Below, in pieces: positions 1 through 19,500 of a stretch of 64,000 nt of DNA. The stretch comes from Mastigias papua. Its lineage: Eukaryota > Cnidaria > Scyphozoa > Rhizostomeae > Mastigiidae. Made by a program: the position numbers and the translations under genes. Positions within the stretch are counted from its first letter, which is position 1, and each line of letters starts with the position of its first letter. The notes under the pieces were generated by a model, which did no database searches, was not told the origin of the DNA, and saw only the letters and a list, made by a program, of their open reading frames with translations. The stretch lies in the NCBI GenBank assembly GCA_964019165.1, contig OZ025270.1, positions 14,504,659-14,568,658 on the forward strand, read 5' to 3'.

Positions 1-225
1 GACGAAGATTCGGACCCACTCATCGAAGAGTACAATATCCATCCAGTTTTTCTTGTGACCCAGTTGCCGCATGGCAAATGTCTTACTCGTGTAATACACC
101 GAGTTGACTTTGATTTACCAAAGACAAACGTTGATTTTGCCAATTGCATTGGCTACTGCAAGGCCAGTGAGAGGGATCTTGCTGTGTTACGCACCAACAC
201 ATCTTTTGGTTTTAAGATAGAGTGA
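1..225 (+). CDS. 3' end of an unrecognised protein gene
   Basis: Frame 1 is open from the first base of the window for 74 codons and stops at TGA 223-225, so this is the last exon, or the end of a longer reading frame, of a gene starting outside the window. Residues include PVFLVTQLPHGKCLTRVIHR early on and a C-terminus ending SFGFKIE. The composition looks like ordinary coding sequence, but I do not recognise the family and no catalytic motif is visible. An AATAAA at 571-576 could serve as its poly(A) signal, giving a 3' UTR of about 350-370 bases. It could be a host gene or the end of a transposon reading frame lying upstream of, or inside, MPDU1. The open frame is seen directly; that it is a gene is inference. 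Confidence 0.5.
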   Translation, partial: DEDSDPLIEEYNIHPVFLVTQLPHGKCLTRVIHRVDFDLPKTNVDFANCIGYCKASERDLAVLRTNTSFGFKIE

Positions 226-570
226 CCTGTCTGGTTGTGCCCAGTAGAACAATCAAATCTCATCTGCGTTATGTATTTGGTCAAGTTTATATTTCGACAG
301 AATTTTATGGAGGTGGTTTCTATCCAGTGTGCAATGATTGAGTTTATGCAGGCGTTCTCCTCTTCAGAAACTGTTATAATTGGGACTTTCAGTTATTCTG
401 CAAATGAGGGTCGTTTCGAGGGTGCATTGTTCCCCGTTAAATTTCCGCTTGTTTCCTTGTTCTCTAGAGGAAATTGTCACAATCCCCAGAGCTTTTGTGC
501 CTTTGTTTCGACTGATAGTCAATTGTCACAATATCCATATTTGACATATTTGTAAGCAGCAAAGAAACCC

Positions 571-576
571 AATAAA
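571..576 (+). promoter_or_regulatory. Possible poly(A) signal AATAAA
   Basis: An AATAAA hexamer lies 346 bases after the stop at 225 and before any other recognisable feature. It is a plausible cleavage and polyadenylation signal for the upstream partial gene. Such hexamers are common by chance in AT-rich DNA. Confidence 0.3.
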
Positions 577-590
577 TGACGAGAAATGGG

Positions 591-1750
591 TTGAATTTTA
601 GTAAAACTTCAATCAAATATCTGTTAAAGCAGAACACCAGTGAAGCTATGCGTAGGTATTATTGTAGCTGTGCTTGAAATACTAAAGCCAAAATGTGTAG
701 CCCCCCACCTCCCTATCTTGCGCCCATGCAGGTGAAACATTTTGAGCCTCATAAAGAGCTAGTAATTGAAAAGTTCGTTGCTTCTCCTTTCAACTGCTTG
801 GTGAAAATTGCCTAACAGCGATTAAAGTGAAAAACTCTTCCCTGAAAAATGTAATGTCCCAAGGTTACCTTTGGTAAGAGACTAAACCTTTGCGGTACGC
901 TTTGTCCATGCTCAGCCCTCCAACACATCATTTTTCACTCTTCATATGCATGAAGTAACTCAGATGCTGTATTAAATGGAAGTATACAGAAAAGACCTAT
1001 ACGATTCTGCGCTGATGGAGCAGCATGAGCATCTATTTAGAAATTCAACAGGATAACTCGTAAGAATCCTTGAAAAACATTCCATGGAAAGCTCTTTCTG
1101 TGATCTCTGGACAAGGGCCGATATTCTCTTGAAGTTTTTTGTAGCTGGATGGCAAAAACGGCATTTCCTGATTCGAGAAGTGTACTGCAGCAAACGAATC
1201 AGAGGGAACCTGATGTAATATAGATGAAATCGAACATGACAGCGTGTGAGACCATTGAAGAAGCTGTTTGCTCTGATTTGTTCAACACTAAGTTATGCAA
1301 TAGGTGGGATCCGAAATATCAACAGTTGGAAAATCTATTACGCCAGAATGGATAAAAGCATTTGTGACAGTATTGTACTTTTGGTCACGGTTCATGAAAT
1401 TAAGAAAAACCTAGGACTTTTTGGTTAGGTGACAAAACCCACAGTAGTATGGTGCATTTTGTCTAACATAATATGTTGGAACATTATATGGCTAAGCAAA
1501 GATGCAAAGGCAATGCAGGAATAGAGTGAAATTTGAGAATAGAGTGAAATTTGAGAATAGAGTGAAATTTGAGAATAGAGTGAAATTTGAGAATAGAGTG
1601 AAATTTGAGAATTGAAGATTTAGCTTTATGTTTATGGTAGAATACTTTTGACAGTTTTGATTAAAATGCTTTTGTCGAGCATGATCTAATTTGTTATTTG
1701 CATGCTTTTTCTGTTGATTTGCACGACATGATCAATTTAACCTTGCGCAG
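591..1750. other. Stretch without a recognised gene
   Basis: No exon or known domain was recognised here apart from the 18-bp tandem repeat at 1519-1612. Short open frames exist (for example + strand 1246-1428) but resemble nothing known. If MPDU1 is complete, its first exon or exons should lie here, yet none was found. Confidence 0.4.
1519..1612. repeat. 18-bp tandem repeat, about 5 copies
   Basis: Five nearly identical head-to-tail copies of GAATAGAGTGAAATTTGA. The copies are identical enough to suggest recent expansion. The repeat sits upstream of the recognisable MPDU1 exons. Confidence 0.95.
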
Positions 1751-8245
<6,495 letters not shown>

Positions 8246-11200
8246 CAATCTTATTTTTGTCTTATTTGGACTGTGTTTCTTAATGTGCCTTTGACTTGAT
8301 TTGTTTATGGTATCGTTCTTTTTGTTTGTTCTGATTCCAAGAGTTTATTGTCTATAATATTTTTAATGGTACAGTAATCCCTCCTTTAGCATTCTTGCTT
8401 TTGTTTTAACCAACCACCTCCCACCCCCCCCCTTCCTCTGATACGAGCATGCTGTTTTATATTTCCTGAAAATGTTCGTCACTTGCACTACCTTACTCCC
8501 TTACTTCTGATAGTTTAAACGTAATGAAATGGACACCAATGGCAGCCAAAGATGAACCAATCAAGTCCTTGCGATGCGAGTGGTCTTTGTTCCAAAATGA
8601 GATATCTAAGAGAGACAGTCTTCATAGCTATAGCTGTGATATTTATTACAACATAATTTAACATTAGCTACAATGGCTTGGCTAGGCAACTTGTTTCCCC
8701 GCCATTGAATCTTGAGGAGTGATCTCGAACCTCTTGTTCTTCCTCCTCTTCTCTCACTTTCCTTGACAGCTATGTATACATATTGCACCAATACAGTAGA
8801 TGGTATGATGAAATTAGGAAGCAATCTTATTCCTAAGGAAGAACCTAAAATAATGGAAGTAATCGCGGTAATTGGTCGACAGCTTAATAGATAATACAAT
8901 GGCGAATTACTGATACAGTACTTTGATTCATCTTGACACCTAAATCTTCATCTACATTGCGTGTGTTGTGAATCGACGATAAACCGTGATAAATGCTATT
9001 GATACCCTGAGAACTAACACTATCGGTTACCTCGTATCCCCTGGAGCCTCTGACGTTGCACATAAGCAAGAGAAAGCATTTCTAATCCTTTTTCAAGCAC
9101 TGAGAGTCTAAGCTGCAAATGACAGAATACATCTACTGTAACGTACTTTAATTGACGCAGGTGCAGTGCTTCTACAAGCCACTTGATATATTCGTCCGAC
9201 GATAGTTCTAAATGCAAACATGCAATTTGAACTGGAAAATCTGTTTTTCAATATTACAATAAGCTCTACGATCAAGAAGCAAGGATGTATGTTGTGCAAT
9301 ACCAGAAAAGTGAGATTATAGAAGTAAGTCTTGACACACTATATGCATTTTTCAATGGGTGAGTGTTAAGAGCACTTTACTGCTGTGTGAAAGATTGATG
9401 GTTCGAGGCGAACTATCTGGCCGTAATTTGGAGCTTGCTCACAGTTCACTCAGTAGGAATTGGGTGCCTGGTGTAGGTAAGTTTCCTCTCTCAGGCACTC
9501 CCCACCCTACGGAATTGTACATGGGGCTAACTTTTACCTTTATGCATGCGTTCATATGAACCATGAACTCAAGACTAACCGAAAAAAGTCCCTTAGAACT
9601 AAATTTCGATCTCATCTTCAACGATCTCAAGTTTTTTTTAATACATAAAACAATCAGGTTATTTGACATGTTAGTTTATGAGCAACTACATACAGATCAT
9701 TAGTCACAATTGGAAATACCAATATCATATCACCCACCTGATATTCGTAGGATATGATCTGAAGATCGTCAACTTAGGGACTGAGTTAGTAAGTTAACTA
9801 GATGGTTAAAGGACAGAAGCTGTGAGGAGTCACTTCTTAGTGAGCACGTACGTAGCGTACATAGGTTAAGGGGAATTTTCCAGCCAGTACAGATAGAGCA
9901 GCTAACTTTGAGAGGGAGACAAGGCACCCTTTAGCAATAGCCACCATCCAGCGCTCAACAATCTAAAGATCATAGGGATCTCCACTTTATGTCGCCCCAC
10001 TCAGGTGAGCACAGGGAGACGTTACCAGAGCCCATGGTTCATGCCTTTATAACAGAAGGAGTCATTGCGGAAAGAAGTCAAGATGTCATGTGTGTAAGCC
10101 TGTGGCTGATTAAGTTTTCATTCCAACGCCACAAATAAGGGGTGTAAGGTGAATATCTTGTTTTATTGAGATTCGGTTATGTTTGGTGTTTGCTTGATTC
10201 TATTTTCCTGGTTTTCAATATATGGGTAGCACTATAATCCATTCTGGACTCGGGTATAATCATTACGACACTTGTAATCACATGTTTAAATTGGGTCTTG
10301 ATTTCCCTTGATGGGTTGTTTCAGATATTTTTTGAGGAAGGACATCAAGTATCTTTTGAATACATTCGTGTTGATATTATTATACTCTTAAGTTCCAAAA
10401 ATACGGGGAGTTGGAGTAGTGGGGATTGGAAATTAAAAATCTAATAAACAGGAAGGGGCTTGGAATAAACTGGGGTGGTGGGAAATTGCTCTAGCTCTGT
10501 AGACAGAATGAAAAACACCTTTTTCCCACGTTACTTAATACTCGATTGAATTGCAGATCTGAAATAATAAACGGACCGACTGCTGTAAGGATGTCCTGAG
10601 TGGCTATTTGCAAAAAAATGATAAGGGGAGGGTTACGTTTATTCGCGACTCAAGAGTAGGCGTCCAGGGAAGGATAGGATGCGTTAGAGATTCTGGCAAT
10701 TATTAAAAGGTAAGCACTTTCACACCCAAGGATCTTAATATTATGAAGAAGCACATTGCTTTTCTTCATTTGAGTGGCTTGGTTTGTTTTGCTGTTCGAG
10801 ATTCTTCCATTGACAATTTTCTCTCTATGTACGTGCGTGCGGTGAGTTGCCAGTCGACTCAACTAGTTTCTGTTAACTAACTGAAGTTAGGCTTGGCTGT
10901 GTTATGTCCGCAACTGGATGGGCGATTTTATAGATAAAGGGATAAAACAGCTCACTCCGCCGTCCTTCTTCTGGAACGTTAAACTAGGGGTTCCGTCCCT
11001 GAATTCGGCATGCACAGAATGACCTAAAGTAGCTGAAAGAGCTAGATATTACAGCCTTCTCAAAATAAAGCAAAGATCAACTATAGTACAGTGTTTAGGA
11101 AATGCTGTTGGCTTTATCTTTTCAACAAATGTATTTAATCTACGTCTATTAATATACTGGCCTTTTGTCATACTTCGTTGATTAATTCCATTGCTTTTTT

Positions 11201-12548
11201 CATTTTCCCTTTTGATCGGGCGAGAGATATCACCCTTTCCAAGAGCCTTTTCTCACATGATATCTTGCATTTCCCGTCCTTTCACTTCCACGTTTCAATT
11301 ATGCTGCTTCTTTTTCACTGCGTAGAGTTTTCCATTTTCATTACGTCATTGGTATTGCTCTATTTTTGTTAATATAATTGCGTTATATGCTAATAGAATG
11401 TTTGATTCTGATGAATATATTGAGATATACAGCAGTGTTTTGATACAATTTGAATTCTGCATCAACATATGTAATTGTGCATGTAAACTTAATTTGCTTC
11501 AGCATCAAAGCCAAATCATTGATTATGTACATTAACGTATAGATAGGGTTAAACGGTATAATAGTTATTGGAGAATTCAATGTCTTCACATAAAGCTATT
11601 CATTGTTATTCTGTACGTGAAAAGAATTTGGTCAACAAGAACTCTTCATTTGTTAGTAACTACCAACACGAAAATACCATTTTGCCGAGTACGAGTATAT
11701 TGTAATTGAAACCACATAAGACAATGTCCAGTACCCCTCTCAAGTCAACTCGCATTTTTCTATTCACTAACGTAGGAATGATTTATTTATTGCTTATTCT
11801 GATTTTCAACATAATATGGTGACCTTGAGTTCATGAAAAAAGTTCAAAGTTGTGATTGTGCTTGCAGAAAACATAGCTGTGTCTAAAAAGATAGATTCAA
11901 GACATTCAACTGCTAGTAATAGATTGCTTGCTTAAGTACAGGAGATAGGAAAGGGGTATTCAAATGTTAGAATTGCTTTCAGGAAGGATCTGGAAATGAA
12001 AGACCTTACTTCTAATCTGTGATGCAGGCACATAGCACCTCATTGAATAAAAATTTAGAAATTCAACTGTGGCACCGACTAAAGTCAACTGACATAAGAA
12101 TACAAGAATTCTTGTTCTCGTTTACTGCTTACATCATTGCACAAAAGGACTGCTTTTATATGTTAACTACAGGACTATGCGATCCTCTCCATCTTGTGGG
12201 AACTACATTACGCAAGGATCACTGTGAAATGCTGGTGAAAGATTGTGGCTGTCCTTGAGTCAGCAGCAGCCTTCCAATCATATGGAAAACAGGCAGTTTT
12301 AAATGTTATGAATTACGCAGTTTATTATGAATGAAGGTTTAATTCTGAAATCGAATTAACTGCTGGGAAACTATTGTCTTCCAGGCAGCAAATGAGTACT
12401 CAATAATAATCTTGATCGAGCCACGCAACGTCCTTTGCATAGCATTTCTTAGATGTCAGTGCTAAATTTTAATAAAGTGTAAAAGTAAAGTTTCTTGGAG
12501 AAACTGTTACACTTCTTGTATCATTTAAAATATTTAATAATTTTGCTG
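8246..12548. other. Intergenic region between MPDU1 and UEV gene
   Basis: No gene was recognised. The 3' UTR of MPDU1 probably occupies the first few hundred bases; no clear AATAAA follows the stop closely. A C-run lies near 8424. An open stretch on the minus strand at about 9018-9200 has good-looking splice borders but no recognisable product. Around 10380-10500 the phrases AATAAACAGGAAGGGG and AATAAACTGGGG resemble the inside of the inverted-repeat element at 26048-26561, so a decayed copy may lie here. Confidence 0.4.
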
Positions 12549-13304
12549 CTAAGATAAATTATCCCAAACTCTTCCAATTGCACTTCTAGTCCAATATAGC
12601 ATGCCTCGTTTATCAGCATTTGAATCACTTTGACTTAATATGGTCTCCTTTATCGATTGGTAGCTTTTGTCAGACAGCAAAGTGGCATCAAATGGATTAT
12701 CGATTTCCAAATTGGCTCTGGATGTTATCACAGCTCGCTCCTCGAAGTCATATAAGGACTCAAGCACACAACCTCGTATCAATGCTTTATAATCATTGCT
12801 CCCTTGATTAATGCAGTATGAAGCATTGTTTGTACAATCTGCCTCAATATCCACATTTATGAAGCAGCTTCTTATGTAGTCTAGTACTTTCGAGATTCCT
12901 CCTTTGCCGTCATTAGACATAGAACATGAAACATTAAAATTACCCTTTTTAGTTATCCTAGGATGGATAATATTACTAGTGAATCGTATGACAGGCTTTG
13001 AGTATGGGTACTCGTCATCTAGAATGATTAAGAAATGAAATATTCCCTCGGCATATAGGCCTGTCTTTACAAACAGTACTCCATGCCATACTTGCAACGA
13101 CTTGAGCGATGGAAACACATAAATTCCTGGTATCGGATGTTGCATTATATTCTCAAATTCCTGCCATATTTGCTTATGTCTATGGTGCATATAAAATTCT
13201 GAAAATGGACTAGCTGCTATATTAGTCTGGTGAAAAATTTCTGTCATTCTCCTCGCATTTGACCATTTGCATGATGTATTTGCTTCCATTACTCCATTTT
13301 CCAT
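12549..13304 (-). CDS. UEV / inactive E2-like protein, AKTIP (FTS) / crossbronx-like, intronless
   Basis: An intact single reading frame of 251 codons. Residues ~40-150 carry a ubiquitin E2-like fold signature close to AKTIP/Fused-toes and Drosophila crossbronx: PGIYVFPSLKSLQVWHGVLF, then GLYAEGIFHFLIILDDEYPY, then IRFTSNIIHPRI. Where active E2 enzymes have G-x-x-C, this protein has GNFN, so the catalytic Cys is replaced, as in UEV proteins. The C-terminal part, with EIDNPFDATLL, fits the AKTIP tail. AKTIP acts with Hook proteins on dynein transport of vesicles and binds AKT1; that role here is by family only. Vertebrate AKTIP is ~290 residues with many introns, so this shorter intronless copy may be a retrogene, although no poly(A) tail is visible. 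TTTATT (AATAAA on the minus strand) occurs near 12318. Strand is opposite to both neighbours. Confidence 0.75.
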   Translation of the reverse strand: MENGVMEANTSCKWSNARRMTEIFHQTNIAASPFSEFYMHHRHKQIWQEFENIMQHPIPGIYVFPSLKSLQVWHGVLFVKTGLYAEGIFHFLIILDDEYPYSKPVIRFTSNIIHPRITKKGNFNVSCSMSNDGKGGISKVLDYIRSCFINVDIEADCTNNASYCINQGSNDYKALIRGCVLESLYDFEERAVITSRANLEIDNPFDATLLSDKSYQSIKETILSQSDSNADKRGMLYWTRSAIGRVWDNLS

Positions 13305-16027
13305 CCCTTGTTGACAATCTTTTGAATTTGTTTGGATGTCTGTGTTTCCAAGGAGTTAAGCAGAAGTTTCTATAAAGTTCTATTGTTGTTGAAAAAAGAT
13401 TAAATCAATATTGCTTTACTTACTTTTCAGACTATGTTTTAAACTAGAATTCAGAAAATTGTATCATTGTCGTTGCATACTATCAAAAATCTACGCCACT
13501 CCGTATTTAAGCTTCTGCAGGTTTTTGTCAATTATTTGAAGCTGATGAGACCAAAAGTCACGGATTCCCACTGGTACTTTTCAAGAAAGTGAATCACCCT
13601 TGCTCTCGTCAAAGCAATTTACCTGCAAAGAAAATGTACACAAACGTGAAAGCTACCATGGAACTATCATGGGAATAGAATGAAACCAATTGCGATAAAC
13701 ATTACTTAGGGTCGGGTCATTAATTTCTTTCCGAGAAGGGATGGAAGACTTTCTCATATATTTGATGGAGTTTTCATTCCCCCTCTTAGATTTACGTGAA
13801 AGTTTTAGCCCCCAGTCCAGAACTACAGAAGAAACCCCATACTCCTTTAAAATGCTGTTAATGTTTCACTCCTTCTCCCTCTGGGTGTACAGAATGTTTG
13901 TCCTCCTTCCTAGATGTCTCCCACCTCTCCTCTGGAAGAATTAATGACCGGTCTCTTAAGCTCCATCTGTCGGTGCTATGAAAAGTCATTTGTCAAAATA
14001 AACATGCATTTTGGAATATAACACACTTCCATCTAAGTACTGCAATCTTTGAGAATGCTTGTTGTGAGACTGCAAGGATCTGTCAGGTACCAGTTCTATT
14101 CCTGTTATTTATTTCTAAGCCAAGGCATTATTGATGGCAATCATTAGTGACTCTCAGCCGGAATTTTATTGTCATGTGAAACCCTCTACCAGAAAACGAA
14201 CAGGAAAGTGAGTGCATTTTCACGTGTCTCTCCTGATTTGAACCTTGTAAAGGGAAATATCATCTATAGCAGAATTTCTACTTATCAAAGTTGCTTTGTC
14301 TGAATGAAGAAATAATTGCAGACTTGATCTGGTTCTTTGTTCTCACAATGTTATCTGTAGTGGTTCAAGCTATTTTATACCATTCATTCATGCTGGTCAC
14401 CATCGAAAACTTCCAGCTTCTCTGCAAAACGCGCTTGTTCGGTTAAGGTATTGTTTGCTGCCATGCATAACTCTGTATAAATTGCATACAGATGGAAATT
14501 CAAATTGCATCATGCATGAACAAGGTCCTTAATAATCAAGGTGTAAATCGAGAAAAGAAGTAGCCCCAGCAATTATCCTTGGGGACTCCACAAGTAACAG
14601 GTATTTTCTTCGATGCTTCATTCGTAAAATACACCATCTAAAACATTTGAGACACATAAAATTCAAAGAGAGAATAAAAATTACTTAAAACTAGTCTGCC
14701 CATTTACAATAACAACTGGTCATATGAACAGAAAGGTAAAACTGCGGATACCACCCATCAAATAAACGTTTTCACGATGAAACTAGTGATTAATTCAACA
14801 AGTTACTAAGGGAGCTACGGAAAAAAGGAAAAAGTTTCCTATTCCATTTGCTAAGTTTAATAATATATGCATTTTCATATCGAAAAAGTGAAAAATATTT
14901 CATACGCTAATGATATTGCTACTCGTGTCCTGCATCCGCATGTTTCTTTGTTCTGAAGAAATAAGTGGATGGAGGACATGGGTATGACAATAGAAAATAG
15001 GATGATTGGAAGGAGAAAAAGAGAAAAGAAAGCAACAGATATGGCAGCCCATTTACTTAATAGCTCATGTTTCGCCCTCCATATGATTTGTTGCAATGTT
15101 AGCGAGTTGTCTGAAATGGTGGGAAAAGGAGATTTTGGCATTGTGGTGTTGGAAGAAGGTTTAAATGAGAAAAACTTTGCAGAAATAATTCCAATGCTTC
15201 ATATTAGAAGACTGAGAAAACCTCTGGAGATTATAGAACTATTAATCTCGAATATGGATGAAGAACTTTAGAGCAATAAAAAACAATCTGGGTGTCAAGG
15301 AAAAGAACATTTACTAATTATTTCAAATAACAAGTTTTATGGTGGGGGTGTATTCAAGCAATTTGATAACCTATTATGAATTAGCAAACATATGTGTTAA
15401 TTCAATATAAAAAAGCCAAACAATTTAATACCCTTCCAAAAATTCTTCCACCCCTCTACCCAGACTTAAAAATGACAGCTCCCTAACAGTTTACGGAGTC
15501 ACCTTTATAGAAGAGCCAAAGAAAATTGCATACAACTTCTTATTCAAGCATTGTAGACATCTGCTTTATTTATTTTCTCATTTCAAATTCATGAGGTGAA
15601 AAGCTATCCCTAAGTGTTTCCCATCCATATATCGCATGTGACCCTCCTAGGCGGGACGTCTGCCTCTGACTTGCTACGTCCGCATTTAGCTGACCAACTG
15701 TGAACTGCCTTTTACTGGCAATTTCACCGGTGTTTATAGCTGACAGTTTCTCACTGGGTTAATATAAAGGACACAGTGCTTGATAGACTGAAGTATGGAA
15801 ATGATCGATAATCGCGAGATCTTCCCAGAGCATGTCAGTTTGGGTGGAATAGAATCTTCGCAATATTCTGTTTGTTGTTATACTTTTCATATGAGGTTGC
15901 AGGCTTGCATTTTTCAGTTGTAGAACTGAAGCTTGCAATAAACACTTTTGGACTAAATCGAGAAAGTTACGGTAATCGCCACGTTTGGACAAAATCGATT
16001 CAGGTTTCTTGAATCGACTTATACGAA
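13305..16027. other. Intergenic region upstream of PPP2R3
   Basis: No gene was recognised. Two overlapping open frames on opposite strands (14875-15141 minus, 14969-15271 plus) and one at 15759-15992 minus resemble nothing known. The last few hundred bases must hold the PPP2R3 promoter and 5' UTR, but no TATA box or other element could be named with confidence. Confidence 0.4.
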
Positions 16028-16561
16028 ATGATTGGCAAAATGAATAAACTGACGCCTTTGCTCAAGGTGAAGGCAGATGAGCTATTCCTCCAATGGTTTT
16101 TGAAGCCAGACACACAAAAACAGTTGCAGAATGATTTTTATTGGATAAAAGATCGTGGATCACCGCCATCTAGCCCTAGGATATCAACCAAGTCCCATAC
16201 AAATGCTGGTCTACTAGCAACAAGGCCTGCATCACCTCCAGCAACACCTCCATTGGCATCTACCCCACCTGGGAAATTAACGCTTAGCCCACGAAGAAGA
16301 ACTTTGTCTCATGCCTCTCAATCGTCACAGACAGATGGACAGTCTTTAAGGAGAAGCTCATCTAGTGGCAGAAGAGCAAAACAGAAAAGACAAGGGATTG
16401 TACCAGGATGTGCCAGACATCTTCCACAATTCTTCTTCCCTTTCGGCAGGCCAGGTGATGACTTTGTTGATGAAAAAGCAAAAATTAGGCTGATCGGTGG
16501 GATTTTTGCAAAGTTAACAAACGGCAAAGCGAATCTTTCCCAATTCATCGATATAGTGCAG
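16028..16561 (+). CDS. PPP2R3B: PPP2R3 exon 1 (residues 1-178)
   Basis: Starts at ATG 16028 and ends CAG/GTAGGT in phase 0. Encodes the N-terminal helix, the Ser/Pro-rich linker and the FFFPFGRP motif. The long linker-containing first exon is undisturbed. Confidence 0.93.
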
Positions 16562-19500
16562 GTAGGTTCCGAACATAAGCACTTTCGTTATGATATGATA
16601 GGCTACAGTAAATAGATTCTGCAAAAATGTCATAAGTGATCGACTGGACAGTCTTTGAAACTTGCACTTCTACAGGGATTGAATTCCCAAATTTTATTTG
16701 CATTGTAAAATAGATATCAGACATTGCAGGACATCCTTTTGGTATATGTTGCTCCTTTTTCAATTATGATATTTTAGATTGCTATTACATTTATTTACCA
16801 TTGCCTTTTGTCCTTTTTATATAGTATTTAGGTACATAACTCGTTGTACTAAATGAAACTTCTACTAATTGGGTTTCGTTTTAAACTGGCAGCATCTTAT
16901 TTATTTATATATCCTGGTAACATCTATACTAGTTAAGGGTTCATTTCCACCTGCCAGTTAAAGAAGACCAGAATCATATATTGTCATAAGAGACTCACTT
17001 AGACAATCAGTTTGTTTTCATTTGTTGTTAGATACTTGGAGTTCCGTTGTATTGGAAGTATCCACTGTTTGCATCATGTGGGGGATCAAAGAAGGGATTT
17101 GTTACATTTGATGATTTCTCTCATGTTTGGGAAGGGTGAGAGTCATTTAATATATGCATTTATTAAATAGTTATCTAATATATATTATATATTAATTGTA
17201 TGTAGACACAGTGCAGTATTCACCATCTGTAAATGTTCTTAGTGACAATGAATGCATAAGCCAGCATTTCTATGCTAACCAAACTGAGCTTATCCTATAT
17301 GCTACTATGTGAATGTCTATAAGATGAATTCCAGTGTATTTATTGGAATTTTCATTTTTAAGGAAGGTTATATAGATGAGGGATAAGTACGAGGTAATGC
17401 ACATATTGTATTTGAAGTGTAAGTAATTGATACCAACAGTTATATTCCTTAATGTTTGTATACATCACACTGCTTCAACATAGCAGTTGAATCTTATGCA
17501 TATAGATTTTCAGAGCTTGGAAGGTTTATCGTGTATCCAGCGTACAATGGATACACAACAAACCTTCCAAGTTCTGCTCCCTCAAAACTTTGTGATCTCA
17601 GAAATTAACTTAAAAGTACCTTGAGATTGAGATCGCAACCCAAAAGGTTTAAACTGTATTTGGAAAATTTCACTTTTGATTATGATGTATGTCAAAAATC
17701 AATGAGGACAGTATTTCTATAAATGGTTATATAGTTATATAGAGCATATCTGTTTGATGAGCATATTATTTAAAACTAACCATTAATACAGGAATAGCTG
17801 TCCATGATGGGGAGGGAAGGGCAGTGACCACATTTTGTATTGGGATGTACCTGGCCACCAGTTTTGTTTGAAGTTCTGCTTGAGAGCAAATTTTTGATAC
17901 ATGTATGGAAATATAATTTTTGTATAGCTTTTCTGTGCATAATCTAAGGGCATTCAAAACAGAAGGTATAAGGCTGAGGGACTTTGATTTAAGTATCATG
18001 GTGTTGCCATAGCAAAGATTTTTGTAACTTTCAATTGACCCATCTGGAAGTTGTGATATTATTAATGTTGTTCTTATCATATTGGATGCAGTTATGCATT
18101 ATCTAGTATATTCCTCATTCAAGTAGCAGCCTAGGTGGTAGAAAATGAATAAGATTCTATTTCATCATATTCTCTGCATTGGTTATGATATGCAAGTAAC
18201 ATCATGTACTTCTCATAATAAGGCTTTGTTTTTGACGTGCAAGTTGAGTGGGTTTTGCCTTCAGCTTTGGAAAGTATTTATTTGTGTGATTTCTTGTGAT
18301 TTCACAAGCTCATGTAATATAACTGTCATGTTGTACTTTTTTCTTTACCATTTAGTTGTTCATCTAGTGATGATAAGATAAATTGTATTTCAGCTTGACA
18401 GATACTTGCCATGACCAAGCATCAAGACTTTTCAAACTCATAGCTCCTTCAGATAATCCCTGTTTGAAACCAGAAGATTTTACTGGCTTGGTTCAGGTAT
18501 ATGGAGATTATAAAATAGATATTACTGCATCATTCCTGATATGTTTTGTATATTTGCCACTATTACATAACTTGTTATTTTATTGATAATATATTTTGCC
18601 ATGTGTAAGACATAATCTTCTATAAAGCACAGTGTGACTATAAGTTGAGTGACTGTAGCCAGAGTTGACTGTACAGTGTTTTCAATATTTTGTTGTTAAG
18701 TCTGTTTTTGCTCCTTTTTGGTATAGCTGAAGATGATGCAAGTTCTTTGAAGTTTCTTTTACTATTATAGTTCAATATGTGTAAAACATGGTTCTGTCAA
18801 TTTATATCCTGGGATAATCTTTCTTTAACATGGCTCTGGCACATGTAGCATCATGTATTAGCATTGGTTTGTGTGGATGATGAATTAATTGTACACTTAA
18901 CAGTTCTTTCTGATTTCTTGTTCTCACAATGATATTCATGAAGATTTTTATTCTCAAGTTTTTGTCTAAGCTGAGCTTTCTAACTAATGCTTAGAACTAT
19001 AATATTTCTTGCATACCCTTGATTAAACATTGTTTGACATGCAATTTTTCAAGTTATTTGCAAATATTTCCCAAAGCATGCTATTTACTTTATGTTTGTT
19101 TCTGTACTTCTAATGAATAATATCATGTTGACTTAGCAGTTTCTCATAATTTATCATTCTACTCTGCTTTCCTAGTCATGAGTTACTTTATTTTCAAGGA
19201 TGTAATTGAAACACACCCTGGACTAAATTTTCTACAAGAGGCATCAGAATTTCACTCCAGATATGTTACAACGGTATGTGTTGATATTGTATATTTGATT
19301 GGTAATATTCTTATTTATTGGTTGAGTTGCTGTAGGCTTGTTTATCATACAAAATGCTTGTGGTTTGAAGCATAATTCAAGCTCTAATTTGAATGCTCAC
19401 TAACTTTTCATTTAGTAGGAAATTAATACAGCATAGATACACTGGTAGGTAGTTGTGTGAAGGAAATGACCTGGCCATAATTCTCACATTGCTGTGCTAT

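Noticed and set aside
9018..9200. Possible minus-strand exon with acceptor CATTTAG and donor GAG/GTAACC
   Set aside because: Open and with neat splice borders, but no family resemblance and no partner exons were found.
14875..15271. Overlapping open frames on both strands
   Set aside because: Mutually overlapping on opposite strands and without known motifs.
15759..15992. Minus-strand open frame diverging from PPP2R3, 77 codons
   Set aside because: No recognisable product; length is within chance for this base composition.
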